Part shown: positions 25,474-35,138 of the stretch, piece by piece
Position numbering within the stretch: position 1 is the stretch's first letter
Layout: each line of letters opens with the position of its first letter
Assembly (NCBI RefSeq): GCF_001998965.1
Contig: NZ_MLHJ01000054.1
Location: 1 to 39,327, forward strand
Source: Rodentibacter rarus
GTDB lineage: Bacteria > Pseudomonadota > Gammaproteobacteria > Enterobacterales > Pasteurellaceae
Length of the DNA stretch: 39,327 bases
Direction: 5' to 3'
Notes under the pieces: model-generated
Told to the model about the DNA's origin: nothing
Database searches by the model: none
The model's input: the letters and a program-made list of their open reading frames with translations, nothing else
Translations under genes and position numbers: made by a program

Positions 25474-27294
25474 ATGGCAGCGGAAAGTGCTGGTGATTTA
25501 ATTCGAGTTGTTGCTTTATTGGGGGCGGCTGTCGTGGCGGTACCGCTATTTAAACGCATAGGGTTAGGATCGGTCTTAGGCTACCTTGCCGCCGGGTTGG
25601 TGATCGGCCCTTATGGTTTACAAATAATTGGTGATCCTCATGCGATTATTCATCTTGCCGAATTTGGTGTGGTGATGTTCTTATTTGTGATTGGGCTTGA
25701 AATGAAACCTTCACATCTTTGGGGATTACGGCGTCAGATTTTTGGGCTAGGCAGTATGCAGGTGATCATTTCTGCCATTTTAATGACTATCGTCGGCACA
25801 CAGTTTGGCGTTTCTTGGGAAGTGGCATTTGTTTCCTCTTCCGGTTTTGTATTGACCTCAACTGCCATTGTGATGCAAGTATTAGGCGAACGTAAAGAGC
25901 TCTCTACAAAGCGAGGGCAGAAAATCGTCTCTATTCTCCTTTTTGAAGATTTATTGATTGTACCCTTGCTTGCCGTGGTAACCTTTCTCTCCCCTTTTGA
26001 AAAAACAGAAGCCTCGATGCCGTGGTGGCAATCTGCCGGCATTGCAATGCTTGCTTTAGCCGCATTGGTTTTTATTGGTCGTTTCATTCTAAATCCGGTT
26101 TTCCGTATTCTAGCTAATGCCAAAGCCCGTGAAGTGATGACAGCTGCCGCACTTTTTGTCGTATTAGGCGCTGCATTATTAATGGAAGAAGCCGGATTAT
26201 CCATGGCAATGGGGGCTTTTGTGGCAGGGGTGATGCTTTCTGAATCGGCATTCCGCCATCAACTAGAAGCAGACATTGAACCTTTCCGTGGCTTATTGCT
26301 CGGACTTTTCTTCCTTGGCGTCGGGATGGCGCTAGATTTAAAAGTGGTGGCAGAAAACTGGCAATTAATTTTGTTAGGCGTGATAGTGTTAATGTTCACC
26401 AAAGGTATTTGTATTTATGTTGTCGCACGTTTAGCAAAAAGTACCCATAAAACGGCATTAGAACGTGCACTTTTAATGGCACAGGGAGGGGAGTTTGCCT
26501 TTGTGCTTTTCGCTGCCGCCTTATCAAAAGGAGTAATTGATGAAACCGTCAATGCCAATATGACCGCTATTGTGGTGCTTTCTATGGTATTGACCCCACT
26601 TATTCTTGTCATTTATGAAAAATATGGTGCGAAAGAAGTGGCAGAGGAAATCGAGCCTGATGAAATTGATGAACAGCACCCTATCCTCATTATCGGTATG
26701 GGACGCTTCGGACAAATTGTGAACGATTTGCTTCGTTTAAGCGGTTATGCCACAACAGTGGTGGATCTCAATCCAAATATGATCAAAGGTTTCAATGAAT
26801 ACGGCATTAAATCTTATTTTGGTGATGCCTCACGCCGTGAGTTTTTAATTGCCGCAGGATTAGAGCAAGCAGAAATGCTGGTGGTAGCTATTGACAATAA
26901 GGCGCAAGCTTCCGATATTGTGCATTTTGCCCGTGAAGTGAACCCAAATATTAAAATTATTGCCCGTGCTTATGACCGTTTCCATACCTTTGATTTATAT
27001 GAAGCCGGGGTTAATGAAGCGGTGCGTGAAACTTTCGATTCCGCTGTTCGTACCGGTCGGGTAGCACTGGAAAATCTCGGTATGGAGCCGGAGGTAGCAA
27101 AAGAAATTGCGGAATATTATTTCCATGCTGATCGTCATGAGGTGAAATTAATGTCGCAAGTGTATGATCCTCAAGCCCAGTTCTTTAAAAATCCGGCACT
27201 ACGGGATATTGCTCGAGAATGTGACCAAAAAATGGCCGCAGAAATTCAAGAAATCCTTGTTAGAGCGAAAGAAAAAGAACAAGAAGAAAGCTAA
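25474..27294 (+). CDS. Kef-type K+/H+ antiporter (CPA2 family)
   Basis: 606 aa from the ATG at 25474, with AGGAG 5 bases upstream; GTG 25468 overlaps that site and is rejected. Residues 1-380 form about 12 membrane helices of a monovalent cation:proton antiporter. The segment EADIEPFRGLLLGLFFLGVG (267-286, then MALDL) matches the Kef central loop and inner helix. From about 403 a TrkA-N/RCK domain binds nucleotide: ILIIGMGRFGQ, VVDLNPN, FGDASRREFL. This is the KefB/KefC arrangement (glutathione-gated potassium efflux for electrophile defence). The KefF/KefG partner is not obvious, although an FMN reductase gene lies two genes upstream. An 8/9 USS is near 26147. Confidence 0.9.
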   Translation: MAAESAGDLIRVVALLGAAVVAVPLFKRIGLGSVLGYLAAGLVIGPYGLQIIGDPHAIIHLAEFGVVMFLFVIGLEMKPSHLWGLRRQIFGLGSMQVIISAILMTIVGTQFGVSWEVAFVSSSGFVLTSTAIVMQVLGERKELSTKRGQKIVSILLFEDLLIVPLLAVVTFLSPFEKTEASMPWWQSAGIAMLALAALVFIGRFILNPVFRILANAKAREVMTAAALFVVLGAALLMEEAGLSMAMGAFVAGVMLSESAFRHQLEADIEPFRGLLLGLFFLGVGMALDLKVVAENWQLILLGVIVLMFTKGICIYVVARLAKSTHKTALERALLMAQGGEFAFVLFAAALSKGVIDETVNANMTAIVVLSMVLTPLILVIYEKYGAKEVAEEIEPDEIDEQHPILIIGMGRFGQIVNDLLRLSGYATTVVDLNPNMIKGFNEYGIKSYFGDASRREFLIAAGLEQAEMLVVAIDNKAQASDIVHFAREVNPNIKIIARAYDRFHTFDLYEAGVNEAVRETFDSAVRTGRVALENLGMEPEVAKEIAEYYFHADRHEVKLMSQVYDPQAQFFKNPALRDIARECDQKMAAEIQEILVRAKEKEQEES

Positions 27295-27316
27295 AAAGTA
27301 TCATAGTCAATGGTAG

Positions 27317-27348
27317 AGTTGGTCGTAAATTCACGGTCAACTTTTTTT
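27317..27348 (+). terminator. Terminator after the Kef-type gene
   Basis: AGTTGGTCGT (27317-27326) pairs with ACGGTCAACT (27333-27342), with two G-U pairs, a 6-base loop and seven T's at the end. Confidence 0.8.
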
Positions 27349-27511
27349 ATTTTAAAAATTTTTTAATGGATATGATTTGCGCAATAATCTAACGGTTGCT
27401 GTAAAAATAGTGTGTCGTTAATTTTGAAAGAGAGGTAAAGTTACCATTTATTAATGAGAAAAACATTCTCAAGTGATACAATCCACCAAATTTTATGAAA
27501 GGATAAAACGA

Positions 27512-28066
27512 ATGGCTCGTAAGAAAAAAACACGTAAAATTAGTGATGTTATGCCGATGCGTAAAGCGGATAAAAAACCTGAAATGCCGAAACGTAGTGG
27601 TAAAAAATTAACACGTTATGAGCTTGATGCGAAAGCTCGTGAGGATAAGAAAAAACGTAAGCATAAAGGTTTGGCGTCAGGTTCACGTCATAGTGCGGGG
27701 GAAAGTAATCTCAATAAACTTCAGCAAGAAACCAAGGATCCGAAAATCGGGAGTAAGAAAAAAATTCCTTTAGTTGTAGAATTTGTGAATAAACCGGAAA
27801 AAGGTCAGCTTATTCCTGCCGTGAAAGTAGCGAAGAAAGTCGATCCAATGCAAGAATTGGAAAATCTTGAAAATAATGAAATTCTTAATGAATTATTGGA
27901 TGCATTAGATGAAGGGAAAACGCTGAGTAAAGCAGATCAGCAATTTGTGGATGAATGTCTTGCCCGCATTGCAGAACTCATGGATGAGCTCGGTATTGAA
28001 GAGGAAGAAAATGACGATGATTTATACCGCACTTTTGAGAAAATTGATATTAACCAGTTTAGATAA
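27512..28066 (+). CDS. yihI: Der GTPase-activating protein YihI
   Basis: 184 aa; the ATG at 27512 ([20 protein letters not shown]) is used because of AAAGGAT upstream and its match to the family start. The N-terminal half is very basic and disordered. The C-terminal half is acidic and helical ([40 protein letters not shown]). This charge layout is typical of YihI, which stimulates the Der/EngA GTPase and slows 50S maturation. It precedes the DUF2489 gene by 3 bases and hemN, as in gamma-proteobacteria where yihI and hemN are neighbours. A USS (28026-28034) marks the end of the desert described in findings. Confidence 0.92.
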   Translation: MARKKKTRKISDVMPMRKADKKPEMPKRSGKKLTRYELDAKAREDKKKRKHKGLASGSRHSAGESNLNKLQQETKDPKIGSKKKIPLVVEFVNKPEKGQLIPAVKVAKKVDPMQELENLENNEILNELLDALDEGKTLSKADQQFVDECLARIAELMDELGIEEEENDDDLYRTFEKIDINQFR

Positions 28067-28069
28067 AAG

Positions 28070-28516
28070 ATGATTTGGACCATTATTTTAAGCCTATTCG
28101 CATTAGCGATTATTGCTGTGTTGTCTTGGTATGCATTTCGTTTGTTAAAACAAGTGAAACATCAGCAAAAAATTATGATTAAGGCGAAAGCACAACGCGC
28201 CATCCGTTTAAAAGAGAGTATTGAAATTATTGCTAAGGCAATGAAACAGAAGGAATGTAATCATTCTGAAGGGGTTATTCGTCTTACGATGTTATTGATG
28301 CCTTTTGGTAAAAATTTACAGCCCTATCCTGCCATGAGTGAACTGTATGATATTGTACGGGATATGCCAACTCATGAGGCTCGAAAAATGCTTGGAAAGC
28401 AAGAGCGAATGCGTCTTGATCTTGAACGGGAAAGTGCGGAAGCCAAGCTTGAGCAGGACATTGTGGAAGAATTGAAGCAGTTGCTTGATGATATACAAAA
28501 ATTAGGAGAAATTTAA
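28070..28516 (+). CDS. DUF2489 family membrane-anchored protein
   Basis: 148 aa. One N-terminal transmembrane helix (about 2-25, MIWTIILSLFALAIIAVLSW) and a cytosolic helical domain with many charged residues (KECNHSEGVIRLTMLLMPFG, YDIVRDMPTHEARKMLGKQE). From memory it belongs to DUF2489, found between yihI and hemN in several gamma-proteobacteria; function unknown. Its stop overlaps the hemN start (TAATG at 28514-28518), so translation is coupled. Confidence 0.85.
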   Translation: MIWTIILSLFALAIIAVLSWYAFRLLKQVKHQQKIMIKAKAQRAIRLKESIEIIAKAMKQKECNHSEGVIRLTMLLMPFGKNLQPYPAMSELYDIVRDMPTHEARKMLGKQERMRLDLERESAEAKLEQDIVEELKQLLDDIQKLGEI

Positions 28517-29883
28517 TGTCAGAGATGATTTGGGATAAGGAACTTATACAGAAATATAATCAATCAGGCCCTCGCTATACCTCTTATCCGACGGCATTAG
28601 AATTCCACGAAAACTACACGAACCAAGATTTTATTCAGGCGGCAGAGCGTTACCCAAATCGCCCGCTTTCCCTTTATGTCCATATTCCCTTTTGCCATCA
28701 ACTTTGTTATTTCTGTGCTTGTAACAAGGTGATAACCCGTCATCAACATAAAGCGGATATTTATCTTGATTACCTCGAAAAAGAAATGATTTCCCGTGCA
28801 CAGCTCTTTAAAGGAAGAAAAGTCACCCAAATTCATTGGGGAGGGGGGACGCCAACCTATTTAGATGAAGCGCAATCAGCCCGTTTAATGGCGATGCTAA
28901 AAACGCATTTTTTGGTGGTAGAAAACGCAGAAATTTCGATTGAGATTGATCCTCGTAAAATTGAGATTTCTATGCTCGATCACCTACGCTCAATTGGTTT
29001 TAACCGGATGAGTATGGGGGTGCAGGATTTTAATAAAGCGGTGCAAAAAATTGTCAATCGTGAACAAGATGAGGATTTTATTGCAGCGTTATTAAAACGA
29101 GCTGAAGAATTGGGTTTTCAATCCACTAATCTTGATTTGATTTATGGGTTACCCTTGCAAAATGTGGAAAGTTTTATGTTCACGCTAAAAAAAGTGATTG
29201 AACTTAATCCGGATCGGTTGAGTATTTTTAATTATGCTCATTTGCCTAGTCGTGTACCGGGACAGGCTAAAATTAAAGAAGACCAATTACCGCCACCAGA
29301 AACGAAATTAACAATTCTGCAAAAAACCATCGAAACCTTAGCGGAGGCCGGTTATAAGTTTATTGGTATGGACCATTTTGCCAAACCCTCTGATGAATTG
29401 GCAATTGCACAAGCGCAGGGCGTATTACATCGGAATTTCCAAGGTTACACCACACAAGAAGAATGTGATCTTCTTGGTTTAGGCGTTTCCTCTATCAGCT
29501 TATTAGGGGATACTTATGCGCAAAATGAGAAGGATCTTAAAACCTATTATGCCTTAGTGGAAAAAAATGGCTATGCATTACATAAAGGGCTTGTGTTAAG
29601 CGAAGAAGATTGTTTACGCCGTGATGTAATTAAGCAACTTATTTGTAACTTTAAATTAGATTTTTCAACTATTGAAAAGCAATATAATATTAAGTTTACC
29701 GAACATTTTGCAGAAGATTTAACCTTGCTTCAGCCTTTAATGAATGACGGCTTAATTCATCAAACAGAACAAGGATTATGTGTTTCTCCCCAAGGGCGTT
29801 TATTAATTCGAAATATTTGTTTATGTTTTGATACTTACTCCCGAGCAGCGGCAAAACGTCAACAATTTTCAAGAATTATTTAA
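28516..29883 (+). CDS. hemN: Oxygen-independent coproporphyrinogen III oxidase
   Basis: 455 aa radical SAM enzyme that turns coproporphyrinogen III into protoporphyrinogen IX without oxygen; cytosolic. The cluster-binding motif is in HIPFCHQLCYFCACNK (Cys60, 64, 67, and Cys69 as in E. coli HemN). LHWGGGTPT-like IHWGGGTPTYL, the SAM-contact segment FNRMSMGVQDF and the C-terminal HemN domain (FIGMDHFAKPSDELA; LGVSSISLLG) are present. A true HemN (about 455 aa) rather than the shorter HemW. Last gene of the yihI-DUF2489-hemN operon. A weak hairpin (ATGCC and GGCAT around 29888-29911, then TTATTTTTT) may end the transcript. Confidence 0.96.
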   Translation: MSEMIWDKELIQKYNQSGPRYTSYPTALEFHENYTNQDFIQAAERYPNRPLSLYVHIPFCHQLCYFCACNKVITRHQHKADIYLDYLEKEMISRAQLFKGRKVTQIHWGGGTPTYLDEAQSARLMAMLKTHFLVVENAEISIEIDPRKIEISMLDHLRSIGFNRMSMGVQDFNKAVQKIVNREQDEDFIAALLKRAEELGFQSTNLDLIYGLPLQNVESFMFTLKKVIELNPDRLSIFNYAHLPSRVPGQAKIKEDQLPPPETKLTILQKTIETLAEAGYKFIGMDHFAKPSDELAIAQAQGVLHRNFQGYTTQEECDLLGLGVSSISLLGDTYAQNEKDLKTYYALVEKNGYALHKGLVLSEEDCLRRDVIKQLICNFKLDFSTIEKQYNIKFTEHFAEDLTLLQPLMNDGLIHQTEQGLCVSPQGRLLIRNICLCFDTYSRAAAKRQQFSRII

Positions 29884-29960
29884 TTATCATGCCATCCAAT
29901 TAGGGGGGCATTTATTTTTTCTACCGTTCTTCAAGCTGTGATAAATTCAAAATAAAACAA

Positions 29961-29989
29961 TTCAAAAACCATCAAAAATCCAGTAGAAT
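29961..29989 (+). promoter_or_regulatory. Promoter of frr
   Basis: TTCAAA (29961-29966), 17-base spacer, TAGAAT (29984-29989), 42 bases before the frr ATG. The -10 is a 5/6 match and spacing is optimal. Confidence 0.6.
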
Positions 29990-30031
29990 CACCCCTGTTT
30001 TACTTTAGGCTAAATATAAAAGGATAATTCA

Positions 30032-30589
30032 ATGATTAATGAGATTAGACAAGATGCCGAACAGCGTATGGAAAAAAGTATTGAGGCATTAAAAGGTCAT
30101 ATTGCTAAAATTCGTACCGGCCGTGCACAACCGAGTTTATTAGACGGTATTCAAGTGGAATACTATGGTGCGGCAACCCCACTTCGTCAATTAGCTAACG
30201 TGGTCGCTGAAGATGCCCGCACTCTAGCGGTAACCGTATTTGATCGTTCACTTATCAGCGCCGTTGAAAAAGCGATTTTAACGTCAGATTTAGGGTTAAA
30301 TCCTTCATCAGCAGGCACTACAATTCGTGTGCCGCTTCCTCCATTAACAGAAGAACGTCGCCGTGATTTAATTAAAATCGTAAAAGGTGAAGGTGAGCAA
30401 GGGAAAGTAGCCATTCGCAATGTGCGCCGTGATGCGAATGATAAAATCAAAACCTTGTTGAAAGACAAAGCGATCAGTGAAAATGATCAACATAAAGCGG
30501 AAGATGTGATCCAAAAATTAACCGACCAATACATCAAAAAAGTCGATGAAATTTTGGCAGAGAAAGAAAAAGAATTATTGGATTTTTAA
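30032..30589 (+). CDS. frr: Ribosome recycling factor
   Basis: 185 aa, the standard length. With EF-G it splits the post-termination 70S ribosome. Typical segments: the helix start [40 protein letters not shown], the hinge and domain II ([30 protein letters not shown]), and the long C-terminal helix ending [12 protein letters not shown]. Good AAAGGAT ribosome site. It starts a plus-strand series that continues through the envelope genes to lpxD. Confidence 0.98.
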   Translation: MINEIRQDAEQRMEKSIEALKGHIAKIRTGRAQPSLLDGIQVEYYGAATPLRQLANVVAEDARTLAVTVFDRSLISAVEKAILTSDLGLNPSSAGTTIRVPLPPLTEERRRDLIKIVKGEGEQGKVAIRNVRRDANDKIKTLLKDKAISENDQHKAEDVIQKLTDQYIKKVDEILAEKEKELLDF

Positions 30590-30612
30590 TCACAATAATT
30601 TAAGGAGAAAAT

Positions 30613-30873
30613 ATGTCAGGCGGTTTAATTGGGAAAAATCCCAAAGTGGATATGGTAGCCAGCTTAGTCATTGGCGGATTTCTATTATTTCTCGCATATG
30701 TTTTTTATGGGAAATTAATCGATCTTGAGCAAAATGGCGGCTCGATGAAAGTGAATGCAATTGTGTATGCACTTTATGAAATCGGTGGTGCGGTGGGCGC
30801 AACAGGTGCTTTCGTGGCGGGGGCGTTGTTTTTCTTCTATCGCTCGTATCGAGCATTTTTAAAATTAAAATAA
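30613..30873 (+). CDS. Small two-helix membrane protein of unknown function
   Basis: 86 aa with TAAGGAG upstream. Two hydrophobic stretches (about 14-33, [20 protein letters not shown]; about 54-76, [20 protein letters not shown]) joined by a short polar loop. I do not recognise a named family; small proteins like it lie between frr and dxr in Pasteurellaceae as far as I recall. It ends with a basic tail ([10 protein letters not shown]) and is followed by its own terminator. Confidence 0.8.
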   Translation: MSGGLIGKNPKVDMVASLVIGGFLLFLAYVFYGKLIDLEQNGGSMKVNAIVYALYEIGGAVGATGAFVAGALFFFYRSYRAFLKLK

Positions 30874-30888
30874 TCTTAATAGCGAAAT

Positions 30889-30912
30889 AAAGGACGCATT
30901 GGCGTCCTTTTT
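30889..30912 (+). terminator. Terminator after the small membrane protein gene
   Basis: AAAGGACGC (30889-30897), ATTG loop, GCGTCCTTT (30902-30910), then TT. It separates frr and the small gene from dxr. Confidence 0.85.
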
Positions 30913-30940
30913 ACTGAATATAAAGTGCGGTCAACATTTT

Positions 30941-32134
30941 ATGCAAAAACAAAATATTGTGATTCTTGGTGCAACGGGTTCCATTGGACAAAGCACCCTA
31001 TCGGTGATTGAGCATAACCCAGAAAAATATCATACCTTTGCCCTTGTTGGCGGTAAAAATGTCGAGAAGATGTTTGAAAAATGTGTGAAGTTTCGACCGC
31101 ACTTTGCAGCCCTTGATAATGTTGAGGCGGCGAATATTCTGCGTCGTCAACTGGCTGAGCATAACATTGCAACAGAGGTGTTAGCCGGACAAAAAGCGAT
31201 TTGTGAACTGGCAGCCCACCCCGATGCGCATCAAGTGATGGCGGCTATTGTCGGGGCAGCGGGTTTATTACCCACATTATCTGCTGTGAAAGCCGGTAAA
31301 CGGGTGTTGTTAGCCAATAAAGAAGCATTAGTGACTTGTGGACAGATTTTTATTGATGCGGTGAAACAATATCATGCGACTTTATTGCCGGTAGATAGCG
31401 AGCATAATGCCATTTTTCAATCCCTTCCACCTGAGGCTCAGCAGAAAATAGGGTTCTGTCCATTAGCTGAACTCGGTATTAGTAAAATCGTTCTAACCGG
31501 CTCAGGTGGACCTTTCCGCTACACGCCTTTATCGGAATTTGAACATATCACGCCCGCACAAGCTGTTGCGCACCCTAATTGGTCTATGGGGAAAAAGATT
31601 TCTGTGGATTCTGCCACGATGATGAACAAAGGTTTGGAATATATTGAGGCACGTTGGTTATTTAACGCTCGAGCTTGCGAAATGGAAGTGGTGATTCATC
31701 CTCAATCTATCATTCATTCTATGGTGCGCTATGTGGATGGTTCTGTGATCGCCCAAATGGGAAACCCGGATATGCGTACCCCTATTGCTCAAACCATGGC
31801 CTACCCTCACCGCACTTTTGCCGGCGTTGAACCTTTGGATTTCTTTAAAATCAAAGAATTAACATTTATTGAACCGGATTACCGCCGTTATCCTAATTTA
31901 AAACTGGCGATTGATGCCTTTGCTGAGGGGCAATATGCCACCACAGCAATGAATGCTGCAAATGAAATTGCGGTGCAGGCTTTTTTAGAAGGACGCATTT
32001 CATTTACCGATATCGCCCGCATCAACCAAGAAACGGTGCTTACTATGCCTGCGACAACGATTAGCGCTATTGAGGATGTACTTGAGGTTGATGAAAAAGC
32101 CCGTGCGATGGCAAAAGCACTGATTGCGCAATGA
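30941..32134 (+). CDS. dxr: 1-deoxy-D-xylulose 5-phosphate reductoisomerase
   Basis: 397 aa from ATG 30941 ([20 protein letters not shown]), the H. influenzae length; an upstream frame extension crosses the terminator and is rejected. Cytosolic NADPH enzyme forming MEP, the first committed step of the non-mevalonate isoprenoid pathway. NADPH loop GATGSIGQS, the metal-binding [11 protein letters not shown] with Asp and Glu, LTGSGGPFR, and [20 protein letters not shown] are intact. A USS (30923-30931) sits 9 bases before the ATG where a ribosome site would be. Two more USS lie inside (31096, 31809). It leads into uppS, whose precursors it supplies. Confidence 0.97.
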   Translation: MQKQNIVILGATGSIGQSTLSVIEHNPEKYHTFALVGGKNVEKMFEKCVKFRPHFAALDNVEAANILRRQLAEHNIATEVLAGQKAICELAAHPDAHQVMAAIVGAAGLLPTLSAVKAGKRVLLANKEALVTCGQIFIDAVKQYHATLLPVDSEHNAIFQSLPPEAQQKIGFCPLAELGISKIVLTGSGGPFRYTPLSEFEHITPAQAVAHPNWSMGKKISVDSATMMNKGLEYIEARWLFNARACEMEVVIHPQSIIHSMVRYVDGSVIAQMGNPDMRTPIAQTMAYPHRTFAGVEPLDFFKIKELTFIEPDYRRYPNLKLAIDAFAEGQYATTAMNAANEIAVQAFLEGRISFTDIARINQETVLTMPATTISAIEDVLEVDEKARAMAKALIAQ

Positions 32135-32165
32135 GAAAAGTGCGGTCAAAAATAATCTGATTTTT

Positions 32166-32885
32166 ATGATAGAACTTGATAAAAATAATATCCCTGCACA
32201 CGTTGCCATTATTATGGATGGTAACGGACGTTGGGCAAAACAACAAAATAAATTGCGTATTTTTGGACATACGAATGGGGTCGCGGCGGTTCGCCGTGCG
32301 GTGAGTTACGCTCGACAAATCGGCGTAAAAGTGCTCACCCTTTATGCCTTCAGCAGTGAAAATTGGAACCGACCGGAACAGGAAGTGAATTCATTGATGA
32401 CACTTTTTATGCAAGCCCTTGATCGTGAAGTGAAAAAATTACATAAAAATAATATTCGCCTTAACATTATCGGCGATACCTCACGTTTTAGTGAAAAATT
32501 ACAAGAAAAAATGGCGAAAGCAGAACAGTTAACGGAAAAAAATACCGCCCTGACGTTGAATATCGCCGCTAATTACGGGGGCTGTTGGGATATTGTTCAA
32601 GCTGCCCGACAAATTGCCGATAAAATTAAAAAAGATGAAATGGCGTTGGAGGAGATTACCGAACAATCCTTCCAAAGCCACTTAGCCACACAAAATCAAC
32701 CTCGAGTAGATCTGTTAATCCGAACTAGTGGTGAACAACGAGTGAGTAATTTTTTACTTTGGCAAATTGCCTATGCGGAACTGTGCTTTTTAGATGTTCT
32801 ATGGCCGGATTTTAGCGAGGAAGATTTCAATCAGGCTATTGCTAGTTATCAACAACGTCATCGCCGTTTTGGTGGGACTGAATAA
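32166..32885 (+). CDS. uppS: Undecaprenyl diphosphate synthase
   Basis: 239 aa from ATG 32166 ([20 protein letters not shown]), which is the H. influenzae start and length; the frame is open from 32124, overlapping dxr. It makes the C55 carrier lipid for peptidoglycan from FPP and IPP. Motifs: [12 protein letters not shown] with the catalytic Asp, [21 protein letters not shown], and [20 protein letters not shown]. No clear ribosome site: a USS (32138-32146) and AT-rich sequence precede it, so coupling to dxr (32 bases upstream) is likely. Confidence 0.96.
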   Translation: MIELDKNNIPAHVAIIMDGNGRWAKQQNKLRIFGHTNGVAAVRRAVSYARQIGVKVLTLYAFSSENWNRPEQEVNSLMTLFMQALDREVKKLHKNNIRLNIIGDTSRFSEKLQEKMAKAEQLTEKNTALTLNIAANYGGCWDIVQAARQIADKIKKDEMALEEITEQSFQSHLATQNQPRVDLLIRTSGEQRVSNFLLWQIAYAELCFLDVLWPDFSEEDFNQAIASYQQRHRRFGGTE

Positions 32886-32896
32886 ACGGAGAAATT

Positions 32897-33763
32897 ATGC
32901 TTAAAGAACGTGTATTATCCGCCATTGTGCTTATTGCTTTGGTGCTATGCGCCTTATTTTTATTTAACCCTTTTTATTTTGCTTTAGCATTAGGTTTAGT
33001 GGCGACATTAGGCGTGTGGGAATGGACACAATTTGCTCGTTTTAAACAACCGCTCGTCCGCCTGTGTATTGCGGCATTCCTCGGTGCATTTATTTTTTTA
33101 TGGCTTTTTACCGAGGGGGATTATCTCAACGCCGGACGTGTTTTTGCACACTACCTTCCGCTTTTATTGATGAATTCTGTGGGTTGGTGGATGCTTGCAT
33201 TATTGTTCGTTATCACTTATCCCACCTCAACCAAATACTGGGGGAAAAATAAACCCCTTCAATTATTATTTGCTTTTTCGACCTTAATTCCGTTCATAGC
33301 CGCCGTATTACGCTTACGCTTAGATAACTATACGCAAGATCCTTATCATGGATTATTTTTACTACTCTATGTTTTTGTCCTTGTGTGGGCGGCGGATTCC
33401 GGTGCTTATTTTGCCGGTCGTGCGTTGGGAAAACATAAATTAGCCCCGAAAGTTTCACCGGGAAAAACTTGGGAGGGCGTGGTAGGTGGCTTATTCACCG
33501 CTGCGATACTTGCTTGTGTATTTATTTATTTTTCCGATGAAATGCTATTGGGTAATCGAGGAATCATAGGCTTTGTCATACTTTCAGTAGCAACGGTGGC
33601 AATTTCAATTTTAGGCGATTTAACCGAGAGTATGTTCAAACGGGAAGCGGGAATTAAAGATAGTAGCCAGCTTATTCCCGGACATGGCGGAGTTTTGGAT
33701 CGCATTGACAGCCTCACCGCCGCCGTCCCTTTCTTTGCCTATTTTTACTTCTTTGTTTTGTAA
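32897..33763 (+). CDS. cdsA: Phosphatidate cytidylyltransferase
   Basis: 288 aa, about eight membrane helices; makes CDP-diacylglycerol from phosphatidate and CTP. The end signature is complete: SPGKTWEGVVGG, GDLTESMFKREAGIKDSSQL, IPGHGGVLDRIDS. GGAG lies just before the ATG. Eleven bases follow uppS and the next gene begins 9 bases after its stop; part of the uppS-cdsA-rseP operon found widely in proteobacteria. Confidence 0.97.
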   Translation: MLKERVLSAIVLIALVLCALFLFNPFYFALALGLVATLGVWEWTQFARFKQPLVRLCIAAFLGAFIFLWLFTEGDYLNAGRVFAHYLPLLLMNSVGWWMLALLFVITYPTSTKYWGKNKPLQLLFAFSTLIPFIAAVLRLRLDNYTQDPYHGLFLLLYVFVLVWAADSGAYFAGRALGKHKLAPKVSPGKTWEGVVGGLFTAAILACVFIYFSDEMLLGNRGIIGFVILSVATVAISILGDLTESMFKREAGIKDSSQLIPGHGGVLDRIDSLTAAVPFFAYFYFFVL

Positions 33764-33772
33764 GGATTGATG

Positions 33773-35104
33773 ATGTCATTTTTGTGGTCTTTGGGTTCTT
33801 TTCTTATTGCCATTTCCGTGCTGGTTGCGGTGCATGAGTATGGACACTTTTGGGCTGCACGAAAGTGCGGTGTAAAAGTACATCGTTTTTCTATTGGTTT
33901 TGGCAAGGTGATTTGGCGGCGTAAAGATAAGCAAGGAACAGAGTTTGCCTTATCAATGATCCCATTGGGTGGCTATGTCAAGATGCTGGATGGTCGGGCT
34001 GAATCTATTCCGGAGGGATTAAAATCCCAAGCCTTTGATCAAAAATCCGTATTACAACGTGCCTTTATTATTGCAACGGGTCCGCTAGCCAATTTTCTTT
34101 TTGCCATCTTCGCCTATTGGATCATTTATTCGGTTGGGATGCCTAGTATTAAGCCTGTGATAGAACAGGTAACCCCCAATTCTATTGCCGCACAAGCACA
34201 GATTGAACCTAATACGCAAATTGTGGCCATTGATGGAAAACCTGCGGAGGATTGGGAAACCATTAATATGTTACTCGCCACAAAATTAGGGGAAGATCAG
34301 GTGGATATTACCCTTTCACCTTTCGGCTCCAATGTGACTTATGACAAACAGTTAGATCTATCCCATTGGACGTTTGACCCGGAAAAAGAAAGTGCTTTTG
34401 AATCCTTAGGGATGAATCCCGTTCGTGCCAAAGTAGAAATGACACTCTCTAAAGTGGTGGAAAACTCGCCGGCTCAAAAAGCAGATTTACAGGTTGGGGA
34501 TAAAATTTTAACTGAAAATTTGACCGCACTTTCGTGGCAAGACTTTGTGAAACTGGTTGAAAAGGGGCAACCGATAACACTTAAAATTGAACGTCATGGT
34601 GATGTGTTTGGCAAAGTGATACAACCGGAAAAAAATCAAGAAGGTCGCTGGTTTGTAGGTATTAGTCCCACCTTTTTAAATGTGGGTGAGCAGTATCGAA
34701 CCGAATTAAAATATGATATTCTTGCTGCCCTGTCTAAAGGCATAGAAAAGACAGCTCAATTATCTTGGTTAACTATAAAAGTTATTGGCAAACTATTTAC
34801 CGGTGATCTTGCCTTAAATAATTTAAGCGGTCCGATTTCTATTGCAAAAGGTGCAGGGGCCTCGTCAAGTATTGGATGGGTTTATTTTCTTAGCTTTATG
34901 GCGCTAATCAGCGTAAATTTGGGCATTATGAATTTATTTCCATTGCCGGTGTTGGATGGCGGACATCTGGTTTTCTTGGCAGTGGAAGGTATTAAAGGGA
35001 AACCGGTTTCCGAACGGGTACAAAATTTAAGTTATCGAATTGGTGCGGCATTGCTATTCGCTTTAATGTTTTTTGCACTTTTCAATGATTTCTTACGTTT
35101 ATAA
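33773..35104 (+). CDS. rseP: Sigma-E regulating site-2 protease
   Basis: 443 aa from the second of two adjacent ATGs (33773, [10 protein letters not shown]), which is 6 bases from AAGGA; 33770 is only 3 bases away. Inner-membrane zinc protease that cuts RseA within the membrane after DegS, releasing sigma-E. Zinc motif [12 protein letters not shown] (His21, Glu22, His25), two PDZ regions (about 120-190 and 210-280), and the second zinc-side motif [13 protein letters not shown] near 390. It lies directly before bamA and skp, two targets of sigma-E in E. coli. Two USS inside (33863, 34523). Confidence 0.97.
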   Translation: MSFLWSLGSFLIAISVLVAVHEYGHFWAARKCGVKVHRFSIGFGKVIWRRKDKQGTEFALSMIPLGGYVKMLDGRAESIPEGLKSQAFDQKSVLQRAFIIATGPLANFLFAIFAYWIIYSVGMPSIKPVIEQVTPNSIAAQAQIEPNTQIVAIDGKPAEDWETINMLLATKLGEDQVDITLSPFGSNVTYDKQLDLSHWTFDPEKESAFESLGMNPVRAKVEMTLSKVVENSPAQKADLQVGDKILTENLTALSWQDFVKLVEKGQPITLKIERHGDVFGKVIQPEKNQEGRWFVGISPTFLNVGEQYRTELKYDILAALSKGIEKTAQLSWLTIKVIGKLFTGDLALNNLSGPISIAKGAGASSSIGWVYFLSFMALISVNLGIMNLFPLPVLDGGHLVFLAVEGIKGKPVSERVQNLSYRIGAALLFALMFFALFNDFLRL

Positions 35105-35138
35105 ATTTTATAGTGACATAATAAATAGGATACAGTCG

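Noticed and set aside
35073-35138. Upstream ATG for bamA
   Set aside because: It lies inside rseP and would bury the signal peptide.
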